The notes: generated by a model not told the origin, from the letters alone. DNA of 64,000 nucleotides from Chamaecyparis obtusa (GCA_027943335.1 BSBK01006738.1:129001-193000), one strand, 5' to 3'; numbered from the stretch's first letter, positions 1 to 12,960 are shown. A program made the numbers and translations.

Positions 1-2062
1 ACCACCATTGGCGGCTCTGCTACCTCCCCGCGGTAACCACTGGCGGCCCGCAGTGGCATCACTAGATGGTGACCGCTCAGCTCCTTCTGCCAAGCAACTA
101 GGTCATATGGGGGACCAGCCCCTCGGCCAGCCCCAGCCCTAGCGCCTTCAGCCCCTGTTCATGTGGCAACTAGGGGCCAGTATTTTTTGGCCCCAGGGGC
201 CTATTGTTTTTTTGTCATGACGGTCATTTGGTCATCAAATTTAAGCCCGCAAATGGCTGATGTCAGCATATGTCAACAGGGATTTGCTCATTTTTGGGCC
301 TTCTAGAGCTACCTATGGTTTTTGGTCCATAACTTAGGCATCTGGGATCATAATTGGGCATATGATATACCATTGGAAAATTGGTTCCGAGCCCGATCCA
401 AATTTTTTTCTATGGTTTTGTGATTTTTCCATTTTGATTCTCTTTTTTTCTGTCAAAGTCATATGTTCTTTGTGATCTTGGCATTTCAGACCTCCTACAT
501 TTCGGGATTCATTTCTCTTGCATCTGGGCTCCATTTTTGGAAAATAAGATATTGTCAAAAAGCTCTTTCTGAGCTTTTATCAGATCTGGTGGTTTCATAT
601 GTGTTTTTTTCTTTTTCTAACGTCACCCATCCTCAGATCCTTCTAGACACCTTCTTTGGGCCCTCTAGTGCAACTGTTGGTTTTTTATTCATATCTTGAG
701 CATATGGTGTCAAAATTTGGCAAACAAGATATCATCGGAAAGCTGATTCCAAGCTCTTTCCAAGTCTATGGGTTTGATTTTCTATTTTTTATTTTTTGAA
801 GGTGTTTTTCACTATCAAAGCTAGATTTTAGTTCTGCACTCTGGGAGCTCTATCTTGCGCATCCAGACTCCATTTTTGGAAAAGGATATATCATTGGAAA
901 GCTTGTTCTATGAGCTTTCTAGTCTTATCAATCATTTTTGTAGATTCTTCTCTAGGTTTATTTTATCCAGATTCTTTCTTTTTTGCAGTCTACTAGATAT
1001 CTTGGATGTTACAGGTCTTGGGATCTCTTCCCTTTGAGGGATGGCTCATCTTAGGTTGTTCTTTTGTTTCAGTAGTCTTTGCTCTTCTATGAGCAGTGTA
1101 TACTTCATTTTGTAGCATTCTTTTATGCATAGGCACTGAGATAAAGTGACATTCGATTGTATGATGGGATCTTGCACATGTTCATGCTATATGTACTCGC
1201 ACTCCATTATAAAGTGCCAAGAGGGTTTTGATGTTTTCCTTTGTTTTCCATCTTCTTTTTTCATGTGAGCATTCCTCCAATGACATTAGCCTCAGGTATC
1301 TCTATTTGTGTTTGTTCTCTCTCTGCACATTCGATGTTTCAGATTCTTCTTCATCATGCAGTTCATATTGGATGATCTTTTCAATGTACCAGTCATTAAT
1401 CCCTTGTCAGAAATATGGGGGGGTTTCTACTATTAGTTCTACTACTTCCTTGGTTTGATAGTGTGAGCTATGTATTCAGTATTTGATTCTATGTACTAGG
1501 CAGTTGTAGTGGCTGGGTACTTATGCATTCTAGTGAGATGGATCATTTACCATATGAACACTCTTTTCTTTCCTATTTTTGGATGCACTCTTCTAGCTTT
1601 GATTGATCAACTCTTCAAACTTTTGGTGTTTATGCCATCTGTATCTTCGAGTTCAGGTGTTTGCTTTTGTTTGCCTCCTGATTCGAGTAGTTTTATTTGA
1701 GGGCACTCATGCAGATTACAGGTCTTCTCTACCTGGTCATATTTCAGTGGAGGATCTTTAGATCATCAGTTTCTTCTTGACAGAGTTTGCATTTTCATGA
1801 TTCAGTGATGTTGTAATTATTCATCTTTGTTCCTATTTTTTGGAACATTCCTAGTTTTGGAGGCTTCTTCAGTCCTTCAGACTAGTCTTTGTCTCTTTTT
1901 GGAGTAGAGTTTTTCCCATGTGGTTTTCTCTATTTCTCCTCTTTGTAGAGACTCTCTTTTGTACTTGGGTACCTGAACATGCCTTTTGTTATCGAGACCC
2001 ATTTGCTTTCAGCTATTCTTTCTAGGTTTTTAGCTTCTCCCAAAGTTCATCTTAAGGGGGGG
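1..2062 (+). mobile_element. Decayed internal region of a copia-type LTR element
   Basis: No convincing protein domain survives here. The stretch ends in a purine tract (cttaagggggg) directly followed by a TGTTAGAG LTR start, the usual 3' boundary of plant Ty1/copia elements, so I read it as the decayed or non-coding internal part of such an element. The first ~180 bases are GC-rich and the rest is T-rich. Open frames of 60-80 residues show no motif I recognise. It could also be a non-autonomous derivative that never had pol. Confidence 0.4.
320..960 (+). repeat. Degenerate tandem repeat, ~160-185-bp unit, about four copies
   Basis: A core of the form 'catctggactccatttttgg' followed by 'aagatatcattggaaagct' recurs near 350, 530, 710 and 865. 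Variable T-rich spacers separate the cores. The copies are heavily diverged. Confidence 0.55.
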
Positions 2063-2300
2063 TGTTAGAGTAATAAAGTGTTTGCTTATTAATTGAATCA
2101 TATTGATTTAATTATTAAGTCACTTATTACCTCTTTTGACTTAAGCTAAAATTTAGGCATATAATAATTAATAGCTTTATTAATTATTATTGTGCAACCT
2201 AGGTTTTACCTTTTTAGGTTTTCTGATCTCCTTTTATAAGGATTGATCTCATAACACTTCGTAACCTTTTCTGACATTTCATTATTGATTGCAACTTTTT
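2050..2300 (+). mobile_element. Polypurine tract and start of an LTR (copia-type), partial
   Basis: The purine tract at 2051-2062 is followed by TGTTAGAG at 2063, then AT-rich promoter-like sequence including 'ccttttataaggattgatct' near 2230. The 3' end of the LTR is not clear; similarity in style fades near 2300. I see no second LTR, so this is a 3' LTR or a remnant of one. Confidence 0.5.
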
Positions 2301-4030
2301 TTTTTGCACATCAATGATTTCTCCACTCTCATGGATCCATACATTCAAGTCTCCATAGTTGTTTGTATCTCTCTCTTTCTATGATAGGTGTTTGCATGCA
2401 GGTGTTCTTGGGAGCTATGGGTTGTTTTTCATCAACTCCAATAAAATATACTTGTATAGCCATTTTGTTTTGTATAACTTGTATGCATTCGAGCATTGTG
2501 ATATTCTTGAAGGATTACTTGTACATGTAGTAGAAAACTAGCATATTTAACATTATAATTGTGAAGATAGATACACTAAATCTATAATGAGTCTATATGA
2601 TCATTTAATTTGTGAAAGTAAATGCATAGTTTTCTTTATTGAAAATGGAGAAAAAAAATTATGTTCATAAAAATTATACATTGATGAATTATGATGTTGT
2701 TATTGCATTAGTTAATATGTGAGAGCCATTGCTTGAAAAATTATACAAAGGAACGAATGCATTAAGTCATTATTGCAAAGAAAGAAGAGTAGAAATGTAT
2801 ATTGTATGTTTTAAGTGTTATGCATGTGTCTCTTGGAAAAGCTCGCCTTCTAGGTTAGGGTGTTGAATATGGACTTAAAGAGAATATAATCCTCTTTTCG
2901 GGATCACGGTTATAATTTAAATTACTTTGGCCAAATTTAGGAGTTCAATTATATAGATGAATATATGCCAATCAAAATTTATTGATAAAATTTTTCTAGG
3001 AACCACAAATTAGAAAGAGTTATCTTGATACTTTTCTTTCAACCCAAATCGCCTATTGAATATTTTAGTAAGGAGACATTGAGACAACATTGATAAAAAG
3101 TATCTGAGATCAAAAGGTGAATTATCTAGGAATTCATTGAAATATATGAACATGACCTAACAAAACTTATGGATAAATAATTTCGGCCTAAATTATTGCA
3201 TTGATACCAATTGTTAGGATATTTCTCACAAATATTTTTAAAAAAAATATTTGAACACTTCAAGAGGGTGACCTCATAAATCAGAATGTAAGAATTTGAA
3301 TTTATTATCTTTCTTATCTATATACATAATTGAATCAAGAGGCATCCCTTCATTATAATTAACATGCCAAAATCACTTAACCTTATTTTATCTAGAGAGA
3401 TGAATATTAAAGACATACAAAATTGAAACATTTGATAACAATAAATCTTAATAGACAACTTTCTCCAAAAAATCTATGAATTCACTTATATGAAAACCAA
3501 AGCACACAAAAATACTAACATAAAATGGGACAAGTTGATATCTCAATCATCATACCATTCATTTTACAAGAGACACATTGTGATTTAATTGGTGTAGCTA
3601 AAGAAAAAACCTAATTTACATTGTTTAGTAAAGCGAGCCAAGATATCAAAGACTCGAGGACTTCTAAATAAATATTCAAAATAATTAGGTTAAGACTACA
3701 AAGATGGATTTTCTTACTAATTTGTTAGAAAATCAACCTCTTTTCTCAAATAGCCTAAGAATTGGGAATTTTCTTTTAAAAAAACTTTAATAGTTGAGGA
3801 TCAAAATCTCAAAAGATGATATATCAACAAAAGTATACAAATATGAGAAAAAAATAGAGTTCAAATTTTACCAAAATAATTTAATATAGTAAAAAATAAT
3901 GGAAAAAATCATATGCACGTGGATGAATTGAAATCATCAAAATAATTACAAATTGTTAAATTGTAAGTGAAATAACATTCAAATTAAGTTATTTTGTCAC
4001 CATGTTATATCTATAACACTACAGAATGCC
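2301..4030. other. AT-rich intergenic DNA, nothing recognised
   Basis: Only short chance open frames are present. I see no RNA gene, element end or conserved motif. Confidence 0.5.
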
Positions 4031-4242
4031 AATGGTGCCACCAAGGTTCAAATCCCTATTGGACTAATTGTGAACCATTACGACATTTAGGTCAATTTTT
4101 GTGTCAAACCCTATGTAGACTAGTGTGCTTGCAAGCTCTATGCCCTTGTTGGGCTATCGTGCTCTAGATGCATTAACATCAAGGGTGAGGTCCCCCAGCT
4201 ATGGCCTCAAGTTTATGGATTTAAAAATAATAATAATAATAA
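4031..4242 (+). mobile_element. SINE-like insertion with (TAA)n tail and direct flanking repeats
   Basis: A 17-18-bp direct repeat flanks the insert (aacactacagaatgcc at 4014; aacactacaaaatgtc at 4243), with two mismatches over the first 16 bases. Inside is a match to the tRNA/SINE B box (ggttcaaatcc, about 4048-4058), and the 3' end is a TAA-repeat tail. Those are SINE hallmarks: RNA polymerase III promoter, simple tail and long target duplication. The B box is only ~20 bases from the left end, so box A is probably lost by 5' truncation. The family is not recognised. Confidence 0.6.
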
Positions 4243-4260
4243 TAACACTACAAAATGTCA

Positions 4261-5150
4261 TCCAAAAAATTAATTGGGTCATGCCCTTCAAGCCATTAAT
4301 ACAATTGACATTTGATTGAATGAGTTAGGGGACAAGAGTCAACAATGGAGTGGGGTCCAATAGTGGAGATAAGAGGGAAAAAATTAGTTCAATAATGGAG
4401 CACAAAAAGTGTCATTCAATAATTATCCCCAAAAAGATTCCAAAATTTTTGAAAAAGCAACCAATCATAGGATACCATGTTATCACACCAATAAACTTGA
4501 CTTGGTGCACAACTATGAGACTTACATTTTTTAGTATTTTTTTTGACACCTTGGTCAAAAAGACATGTGATGAGACATCATATTTGATCATATAGACTTC
4601 AAATATGTAAGATGAATTTTTTTTGGAGGAAACAAACAACAACCCACTTTAAGACCCTCTCCCCTAAATATTTTTAGACATCTTTTTTAAGAAACATTAA
4701 ATTTTAATTTTTGTATTATTATTTTTAACATAGATTAATAAAATGACTAATATTTTTACAAACATTTAAAATAAAAAATTTAATATAATTTAGAAATTTT
4801 GTTCAAAGTTTTAAATTATGTACAATAATTTATTAAATTGTTACACATTTGAATTCAATGAATGTATAATTCTACCTTGACATAACTAACTAGAAAACCA
4901 AACATTTAAATTGTATAAATGTTAAAATCAAATATTGAAATTATGTATTGAGTTAAAAACCAAACAAACTTTTTCTGGTGTAAATATGGTAAATACATTA
5001 TTCCTAAAATCGGGCATAATTAAGTTTGTGAGCATTGACTCAAATTTTGAAGGCAATCAAAAATCTGTGATGAATTTAAGACCACCCAACACATCTGACA
5101 AGAGGCTGAAATTATCATTCGTAAAAATGCCTTGAATTGGAAGGCATTGT
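4261..5150. other. AT-rich intergenic DNA, nothing recognised
   Basis: Only short chance open frames occur, on both strands. Confidence 0.5.
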
Positions 5151-5413
5151 CTATATAGGGGCCAAAATGCGGCAACAGCTATGTAGGCATATAAATAGAT
5201 AACTTACCAAGGGGACACTTTTTCAGAAAAAAAAACTAAGTATACTTTTTCTCCCTTGGTAAGTTGTCTATTTATATGTCTGCATAGCCGATTCCCCGAA
5301 ATGCACCTGGTTAAATATTTATTTGTATTTATTAGTTTATGCTTTTATGAATTTTAATTTATTAAAAAAATATAAACAAATTGTCTAATAGGTGCCATTT
5401 GGCCCCTGCATAG
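5151..5413. mobile_element. Foldback MITE with nested hairpin
   Basis: The ends are inverted: ctatataggggccaaa at 5151 and, read on the minus strand, ctatgcaggggccaaa ending at 5413. Inside, 5180-5213 and 5253-5286 form a second inverted repeat of ~34 bases (core aaatagataacttaccaagg) with few mismatches and a ~39-base loop. At ~263 bp with no coding capacity it fits a miniature inverted-repeat element. The target duplication is not certain. Confidence 0.65.
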
Positions 5414-6320
5414 CCAAAACCGAATTGGAATGCTAAAAAGCATCAATGGAGGACAAAAGTCTGAGACTGACAAATAATAATTAATTATTATTACTCAAAC
5501 TCTGCATTTTCGTGGAAGTGGTAGACCGCCCCTCTCCACTTTCCCGCCGCCGCATATTCATTTTCTGTCACTTGATAGAAATAAATGTTGTTTCCCCACT
5601 ATTGGTCAGTGGGCACTCGCTATATAGTAATGAATTACTAAACGCATTTATTTTGTTTTTTTGTTTGTTACATGACTTTTGAATTCATATAATGTGTAGT
5701 TTGAAGGACTCATTTTTTTAACTAATTTAAATTACCTATATTAATTTCCTTTATTTATGTGATAATTTCAAGTATACAATTTTCTTTTTATATTTATAAA
5801 TTTTATATGTTCTTTCAACACTTCTCTTTCTATCAATACGTTATATATTTAATAAAACATATAATATTATATTATTATAACATATTAAATATAAATAAAT
5901 TAAAATATGATACTTTAACTAACAAAAAAAACTGGCAGGATGAATTTTATAAGAAATGATTATTCAATATTTTAAAATTAAACTAAATATCTCAAAGGTG
6001 AGGAAAAGTAAATGATATGATAAAAGGTAAATATAATATATTAAATAGAGTTAAATAATTATAAATATATTAATTTTAAAATTTTAAAATAATAATTGAT
6101 AATTTAATATTATATTTTATATAAGATATAATTTTAATCTATTATACTATAATTCTAAATTTAATTAATGAGTTTTCTAATCTATGATTATTTGAAAATA
6201 TTAACTAAATAATTAAGTATTAATATTTTTATAATCAAAATAATGAATTATAATTTAAATTATATATAATAATAATTAAAGTTAAAATTGTGATTATGGT
6301 TAATCTTCAATTAATTTAAT
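5414..6320. other. Very AT-rich intergenic DNA
   Basis: Nothing is recognised between the MITE and the LINE remnant. The stretch from 5,700 to 6,300 is extremely AT-rich. Confidence 0.5.
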
Positions 6321-8350
6321 ATTAAAAAGATGGAGGTCTATCACACTGCTCAACACTTATAAAATTATTGCTAAAGCTTTCGCTACTCGGATTAAACCGG
6401 TGCCAAAAATGATAGTCAAACCCGAACAAATAGGGTTCCCTGGTGGGAGGTTTATTCTGGATAATTTGATATTGGCTTCGGAAACTAGTGGGTGGGCTAA
6501 ACAAACAAGATAGAATTCTCTAGCTGATTAAGCTAGATTTTGACAAAGCTTATGATAGGTTGAGATGGAGTTTTATAATCAAGATGTTGCAGTGGTTGGG
6601 TTTTGGTCCAAAAAGATGCATGCATATTCATGTTTTTTAAACGATGCAAGTGCACAATTGAGGATCAATAATGTGTTGTCTGGTCCATTTTCTTGTCAAT
6701 GCTCGATTAGACAAGGCTACCCTTTATCTCCATTTGTTAATGTTCTTGTAGCTAATGCCCTTGGTTATCTGTTGCAAAGATATAAGAACATGAATCTAAT
6801 TAAAGGCTTTTATATTCCTAATAATGCAGTTGTCCCAAATTCACAGTTTGTCGATGATAGTTTTCTCTTTCTTCAAAACTCTGAACCAAAAATCAAACAT
6901 GCCTTGGAGGTCTTGGATTTGTATTACTTGGTTTTTGGCTCTAAATTGGCTCATCATACAATTAAATTTTTAATGGTACAATCTGATCCAGCTCCAGATT
7001 GGATTATGAAAGAGTGGAAATAAATTAGACATGGGAAAATTAATTGATACCTTGGTATCCCTTTTGGATTGGGGGTTTCTCTCCATGACATGTGGAATTG
7101 GTTTATTACAAAATTGAAGAAAAAAATCTTCAATTGGGGCAATAAATATCTTTCATTAGCTGGGAAAATTTTAGTAACAAACTGAATATTTTTAGCCTCT
7201 CATGTCTATTACTCATCTTGTTGGATTCCTTCTAAAAAAGGCTATGAAGATCTCATTAAGCTCATTAAACAAATCCTATGGACTAATTGGGATGGAAAAA
7301 TTGGTTTCAGAGCTTCCTCTTGGCTACACTGCATCCAACCAAAGAGTAAAGGAAGATTGGGCCTTTTGGATCCACTTACACAAGGAATTTTTTGGTTGCA
7401 AAGTGGATAATACAAGATGTGTTAGGGGATGGACAATGGAAAATGTTGGTGTGTCACCGAATAGCTCTTGCTTCTATGAATAATAAGTGGTGGTGTGTAG
7501 GAAAGCTGGATAAAGTCTTATTTGCACCTTTTTTCTAGGTTAAAGCCTCTTTCCCATTGCAATCTATTTGGAAAGCTTGGAAACACATTTATTGTCTTCT
7601 AAATTAGAGGAAGGATTCATTGCAGCATGGTTTTATTTTTGCTAATTCCTCTATTTGGTGGAACAGGCATGTCTAATACCATGGGCAACCATTGGTTGTG
7701 TCCTTTCCTAAACAAGCTTACTATTTGCTTCAGAAAGTAATTAGATAGTTTGGTGATATTTGGGATTTCATTGCCCTTGATTGGATCAACTGGGATAAAA
7801 CAAAAGTTGATTTTAGTCTAAATAATAGAATTAAGGGATTCTTGGTTTTTGTTAAATCTTTGCTTCCAATGGAGCTCCTTATGAAACTTTATACACCCCT
7901 ATAGTTCAATTTTTTCAAGGACTAGTTGTGGATTGGCAAGTATCCATTTGCTTATTTTCCTTTAAAAAAGAGGTACCTTAAAATGCTTCCAGCTATGAAA
8001 TTAAAGCCAAGGCTCAATGATAAATGGAATTGTAGATTGAAAGAAAAGAGTTGTAGGAGTCTAAGTGCTTAGCTTTGGAAGTCTAAAGTAGACACAAATG
8101 CCCAAATATTATCTTGGAAAATTTTGCACCATAAGCTACTTGTAGGGGAAAAACTTAAACATTTGAAACTACAGCCAGCCAAGTGCCCTTTTTGTCAGTG
8201 TAGAGAAAAACTTAAACATTTAAAATCCCATTTTGTCATTGGGGATTTTGTATTCTGCCATCTCCCTTATATCTTTGATTGTGTCATACGATGGAAAGAA
8301 GCTATTTTTGGATTCAAACTTCATAAGAACATAATTGTTGATTCTACGTA
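6321..8350 (+). pseudogene. L1-type LINE ORF2 remnant (reverse transcriptase and C-terminal zinc domain)
   Basis: Reading the + strand in shifting frames gives the conserved run of a non-LTR reverse transcriptase. Motif order is ITLLNTYKIIAKA (~6335), EQIGFPGGRFILDN (~6425), FDKAYDRLRW (~6538), SIRQGYPLSPF (~6704) and the catalytic box FVDD (~6847; usually F/Y-A/V-D-D). A C-terminal zf-RVT-like block follows near 8085-8230 (ILSWKILHH, then CPFC). The endonuclease and ORF1 are missing, so the 5' end is truncated. Several stops and frameshifts make it inactive. The 3' limit is uncertain and no poly(A) tail is clear. Confidence 0.85.
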
Positions 8351-8569
8351 ACAATGTATTTTGTTGCATATATGGAAAAGTAGATGTAAAGTATTATTTT
8401 CTAGTCATATATTGCATCAAGAAGTTGATATTCTAAATTTTTACTGTGACGTTATGTTACAATTCATCTTCTTATACTTATGGTAAAAGAATGGACAATA
8501 CGACAAGCATCTAGATGAGATCAAGCACTAGTTTTTGCAACTTCACGATGGATATGTGAAATACACTAG

Positions 8570-8800
8570 ACAGCTATAATCTTTCTTCAAATTTTAGGTG
8601 TAATAGTTTATGCAATCTCTGATAGGGTGTTGTGTTTTGTATACAAGAGTTGTTGACTACTTTTAGTTATTAGTTTTGTAGTTTTTGTATCATTAACAAT
8701 GATGTATTTTGAAGGTAGCATCTGTTGACTTTTTGTAGTTATTGTATCAATGACAATGGTGTGTTTTGCAGACAACATCTGATGACTGCTATTTTTTCAT
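8570..8800 (+). repeat. Imperfect tandem repeat, ~60-75-bp unit, three copies
   Basis: The phrase 'ttgtatcaNNaacaatg' followed by 'tgttttg' and 'acatctgNtgactNctNtttt' recurs around 8620-8660, 8690-8730 and 8745-8790. It may belong to the 3' untranslated region of the preceding LINE, but that is inference. Confidence 0.45.
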
Positions 8801-8903
8801 ATTGTATTATTTCTTATTTTTAAGCTTTGATCAATTAAAAAAATACTAAAAAGATTATAATTAGTATTAGTATTTTAGTTATTATTGATTATTATACTTT
8901 TTT

Positions 8904-8907
<4 letters not shown>

Positions 8908-8986
<79 letters not shown>

Positions 8987-9003
8987 TATATATATATATA
9001 TAT
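8908..9003. repeat. (TA)n microsatellite
   Basis: About 95 bases of nearly pure TA dinucleotide, interrupted only by 'cacatatacat' near 8977. Confidence 0.95.
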
Positions 9004-9239
9004 CACTATTCAAAATTAAATTTAAAAAAATAAGTATTAGATTAAGTGGTATTAAATTATTTATTTATTATTGAAACATCAACTTTAATGAGAAACTATA
9101 TATCATATATCAAATATTATTTTAAAAGTAATATTAGATTGTATTAATTGTTGAAGAGTCATTCTAGATTTTATTAAATATTTAATAAAACATATTTTAC
9201 TACACAAATATATAATACTATAAGAAAATAGTATACATA

Positions 9240-10454
9240 TGTGATCAGAGTAAACCTAACATGTTCAGAATAGGCGTAGAAATTCAAACATTAGTCAAAC
9301 AGTCTATTCCTAGCATATAGTTAAAGAAATTTGCAAAGACACTGAGATAGAGCTTCAACGAGAGCACCCTGTCACCATTCGATTTGCTCTCGATTTAGGG
9401 ATGTGGGTGTGCTCTCAAAACACTTGGAGCATTTCCGTAATACAAGTTAGGAAGGATTAGGATGGATTAGGGACCATGAGAACCCCATAATGGCACAATA
9501 TCAGGTATAGAACACCCGATTTGCCCCTAGAGCCTCAAGGAGCCTAATGATGCTCAAATGTAGATTAAGCTACAAATGATTAATCTAAGATTGATTTTAG
9601 ACCAAATGAAGTGTGAGATGATGAAATGCAATGCAAAAACAATGAAAACAAACTAAGATTAATCCATTATTTCTAAGGTAAGATTTTATTTAGGAAAGCT
9701 TAGAAATGAATTAAACTAACAATTTAGGATTAAAGGTATGATCTAGAAAGGATTTAGCACTATAGCATTACTTAATATGATTATCTAAATTGGTGTTTTT
9801 CTCTTGGAAGTGAGGGTATTTATAGGATTTGAGGAACTTAGGAAGGAGAGTTAGGGTCAGAGTCATGGTTTGAGGTAGAGGCTGGGGTTGAGTTAGGGGT
9901 AAGGTTATATGGATGAGGGTTAAGGGTTGCTCACACATTTGTGAGAAACACTAGGGAAGTTTTCCTAGGGAATCAAGATGGAAGAAGGGATATGGGCTTC
10001 ATTCATGAGGCTGTAAGGAGCCTTAATGAGGGTGTAAGATGCTATTAATGAGTCTGTAAGGATCATTAATGAGGGGTGTTGACCAAAAGTTAAAGGAGAC
10101 TGGATTAGGCTAAAAAGGGTAGGAATCACCTTCTAATCAGATTTAGGATGGGTTTAGGAAAGTTTAGAAGGGTATAGGGTTCTCTAGAAGATTCTAGGGT
10201 TTTAGGCTTTAAATAAATATTAAATTTATTTGAGGATTATGACAATATTTGTCAAATAATGATTCAATAAATAGGGGAAAATAATTTAAATTTGATTTAA
10301 ATGATTTTGGCTAGGGTTTCTTAATTAAATGTCTTTAATTAAAATAGGATAAGGGATAATGACAATAAAAACTAATTAAATAATTAATGATGATGTGATC
10401 AGGGGTTTTTGCAAAATAAAATATTTTTATTTAGCAAAGGCATTTTTAGGTGTC
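9240..10454 (-). mobile_element. Probable 3' LTR of the Tat-type gypsy element
   Basis: On the minus strand, a purine-rich tract (aaagaggggcaaaa) is followed at about 10,454 by TTTAGACACC, close to the TGTAGACACC start common in Tat-like LTRs. A TATA box lies ~630 bp in. The position fits, because the integrase of the same element lies upstream on the same strand. The left limit near 9,240 is a guess, and no matching LTR is visible on the other side, so the call rests on structure only. Confidence 0.5.
9817..9824 (-). promoter_or_regulatory. TATA box in the Tat-type LTR
   Basis: The minus strand reads cctataaataccctc, a consensus plant TATA box, at the expected place inside the putative LTR. 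Transcription would start near 9,790 on the minus strand. Confidence 0.45.
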
Positions 10455-11905
10455 TAAATTTTGCCCCTCTTTGGTGCGATGCCACAAGTGGCATGGAATC
10501 AAAGACAAGAAAATAAGATGCCCCGGGCTAGAATAGAGGATAAGGGGTTGTGCCCCCTTGAGAAAATAACACAAAGAGGAAACATTGGGGAATTTTCTAG
10601 AAAGGAACATAGAAAATAAGGGAAGGGAAGAATAAACAACCAAACTTCCAAGAGAAAATATGCATGAATGCGAGATGATGTGAAATGCAGGATGATGCTA
10701 GATGCGAGATGAGGGATTTGGGGAGCTTTGTGTGTAAATGTGGAGAGCACAACCTAGTTTGATATAGAAACATTAGAGAGTCACCAAGGTTACTGAGAAC
10801 TCAAGGCCTTGTCACTAGCATTGCATAGGACTAACGTTAAAAAGACACACAAGGTTGCCCCAGCATCACACATGATCCTAGGAGGAAGCATGGTAGAAAT
10901 GATACTAGAGAAACCACAAACAAATGACATTTCCAAAGTGCACCATGGAATCCAGAAGATCACATGTGAACTATGCAAGGGTCATGTCCAACTGACTCAC
11001 AGGAAGAAGCAAAAGATCAAAAAGACCTTGCTCCAAATCGGCCTCATTCATAGCACACCATGATATAAAGGAGTCTGGTGACTTTGAGGAGAGGAACAAT
11101 GAGAAGCTGTAAAAGATTAACAAGATCCAAAGGAAAAAATCCAAGACCAAAATGATAACTCGAAAAGACATCCTTTGCCAAGGAGAGATTGATTTGATTG
11201 ATGGGGGAAGATTTGGTATCAACATAAGGAAGGATACATTTGATACGAACCTGGTTGGATTGGTGGAAGATTAGGTCAAACAGGAGGAAGGATACATCCT
11301 CAAGGACCCGCTGATTGATGAGGAGAATGTGTGTTGTTATTGGAAAATGATGAATCAAGGATAATCATTATGACAAGGATAGTCGACAAAAGATGTTGAT
11401 GAAGTACAAGGCTGGGTGGGACAAGTTATCTAATCAAATGTTGTTGTAGGACTAATGAGGATATGTACAACAAGATGTGATGATATGCACAATGGACAAG
11501 AAGATATTTACAACAGATATGTACAGAAGCTCAGGGATTTGGAATGGGAAGATCTTGCTATATAGGATATATACAGGAAGCTCAGGATTGGGGATAGGAA
11601 GGCAAATTTTTTTGTTGGATAGGCTTGAGGATAGAACATCATGGGATTGATGGGCTAGTGGTGGGGATGGGGATTGGATAAAGAGGATTGGGATTTGGGA
11701 TGGGGGGGATGGGAGTTTGATAAATAATGACTCAATCCACTATGTATGATCCTTGTTTCTAGGTTTTCACCAACATACTTGTCCAAGGTGCTTGAATTGC
11801 CAAGTTTTCACCATTGGACGATTGTTTTTCTTTGCTTTTTATTTTTTTTGTATTTTTCTGGATTTTCCAATTTTTATGGATTTTCTAGATTTTACAAGAT
11901 CTGGT
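10455..11905 (-). mobile_element. Untranslated 3' internal region of the Tat-type element
   Basis: This lies between the integrase C-terminus and the putative 3' LTR. It is G-rich on the + strand and has no long frame with recognisable domains. Tat-lineage elements often have a long non-coding stretch here. The short frames on both strands look like chance. Confidence 0.4.
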
Positions 11906-12960
11906 TCAGGCATAGAACCTCTTCAGATGTATGATGTTGATTGGATCATTCAGGGGCTCACCTTTTGGTGTAGATAGTCGATAGGCTCTGGAGCCAAAGC
12001 ATGTTGTGACAACATAGGGGCCCAACCAAGTAGGCTCAAACTTGCCCTTTTTCTTGCAGTGTGTTTGCACTTTCTGATTTTCCTTTAGGACCATTTTGCC
12101 CACTTAGAATTGTCTTGGATGAAATTTCTTGTTATAACTCCTTTTGAGTTGATTCTGGTATGCAACCAAGTGATCATATGCTTTCTACCTATTTTCATCT
12201 AACAGGTCTAGCTGTGTGAGGCATGCCATGCAATAGTCTTCATCTATGGTATAGTTCTTCATATAAACACACAATGATGGGAGCTCAACCTCGATGGGTA
12301 GAATGGCTTTGGCACCATATACAAGGGAATATGGGGTGGTGCCTATGAGAGTCTGATAATAAGTATGATAGGCCCAGAGGGTGGGATTTATTTGGAGGTG
12401 CCAGTCACAACCAGAAACATTGACAACCTTTTTGAGGATTTTGAGAATGGTTTTATTGGTTGCCTCAGCTTGGCCATTTCCTTGAGGGAAGTATGGGCTG
12501 GAGAAATGATGGTGGATGTGGATTCTAGCACACAGATCATCCACATGCTAGTTTTCAAAAGGTGTTTCATGGTTTGTGAAGATGGTAGATGGTATGTCGA
12601 AGCGACAAATGATGCGATATAAGATGAACTTGGATATCTAGATGCCAGTAGTGAGGATGAGTAGAATTGCTTCAACCCACTTTGTGAAGTATTATGTGGC
12701 TGTTATGATATATTTATGTCCATCTGAGGAAAGGGGAGTGATTAACCCAATGAGATTGAAGCCCCAAGATGAAAATGACCAAGGTGGCGCAATGGGCTGC
12801 AAGTCTTGTGCTGGAGCATGAATTAGATTAGCATGTTGTTGACATGGTAGACATTTCTTGACAAATTCATAGGCATCATGTTCCATTTTTGGCCAATAAT
12901 ACCTGACTCAAAGAAACTACTTGGCTAGGACCATGCCACTCATGTGGGCATCTCAAATTC
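11906..12960 (-). pseudogene. Integrase of Tat-type gypsy element, broken
   Basis: Minus-strand segments give, in order, the H2C2 zinc-binding domain (CLPCQQHA, ~12,840), the rve core and the C-terminal domain (KFEPTWLGPYVV, ~12,030; INIIHLKRFYA at the end). The core contains HHHFSSPYFPQGNGQAE, which keeps the third catalytic acidic residue, and TPYSLVYGAKAILP. The first catalytic Asp position is a stop (TAT*YFTKW, ~12,696) and the second reads TNH where the family has TDN (~12,570). Frames also shift between segments. It once inserted element cDNA into the host genome and is certainly inactive now. Confidence 0.85.

Noticed and set aside
1228..1700. Possible copia RNase H near 1,400-1,560
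   Set aside because: No frame reproduces the conserved blocks even allowing for shifts.
4048..4058. Possible tRNA gene around the B box
   Set aside because: No cloverleaf or box A can be formed; the flanks fit a truncated SINE.
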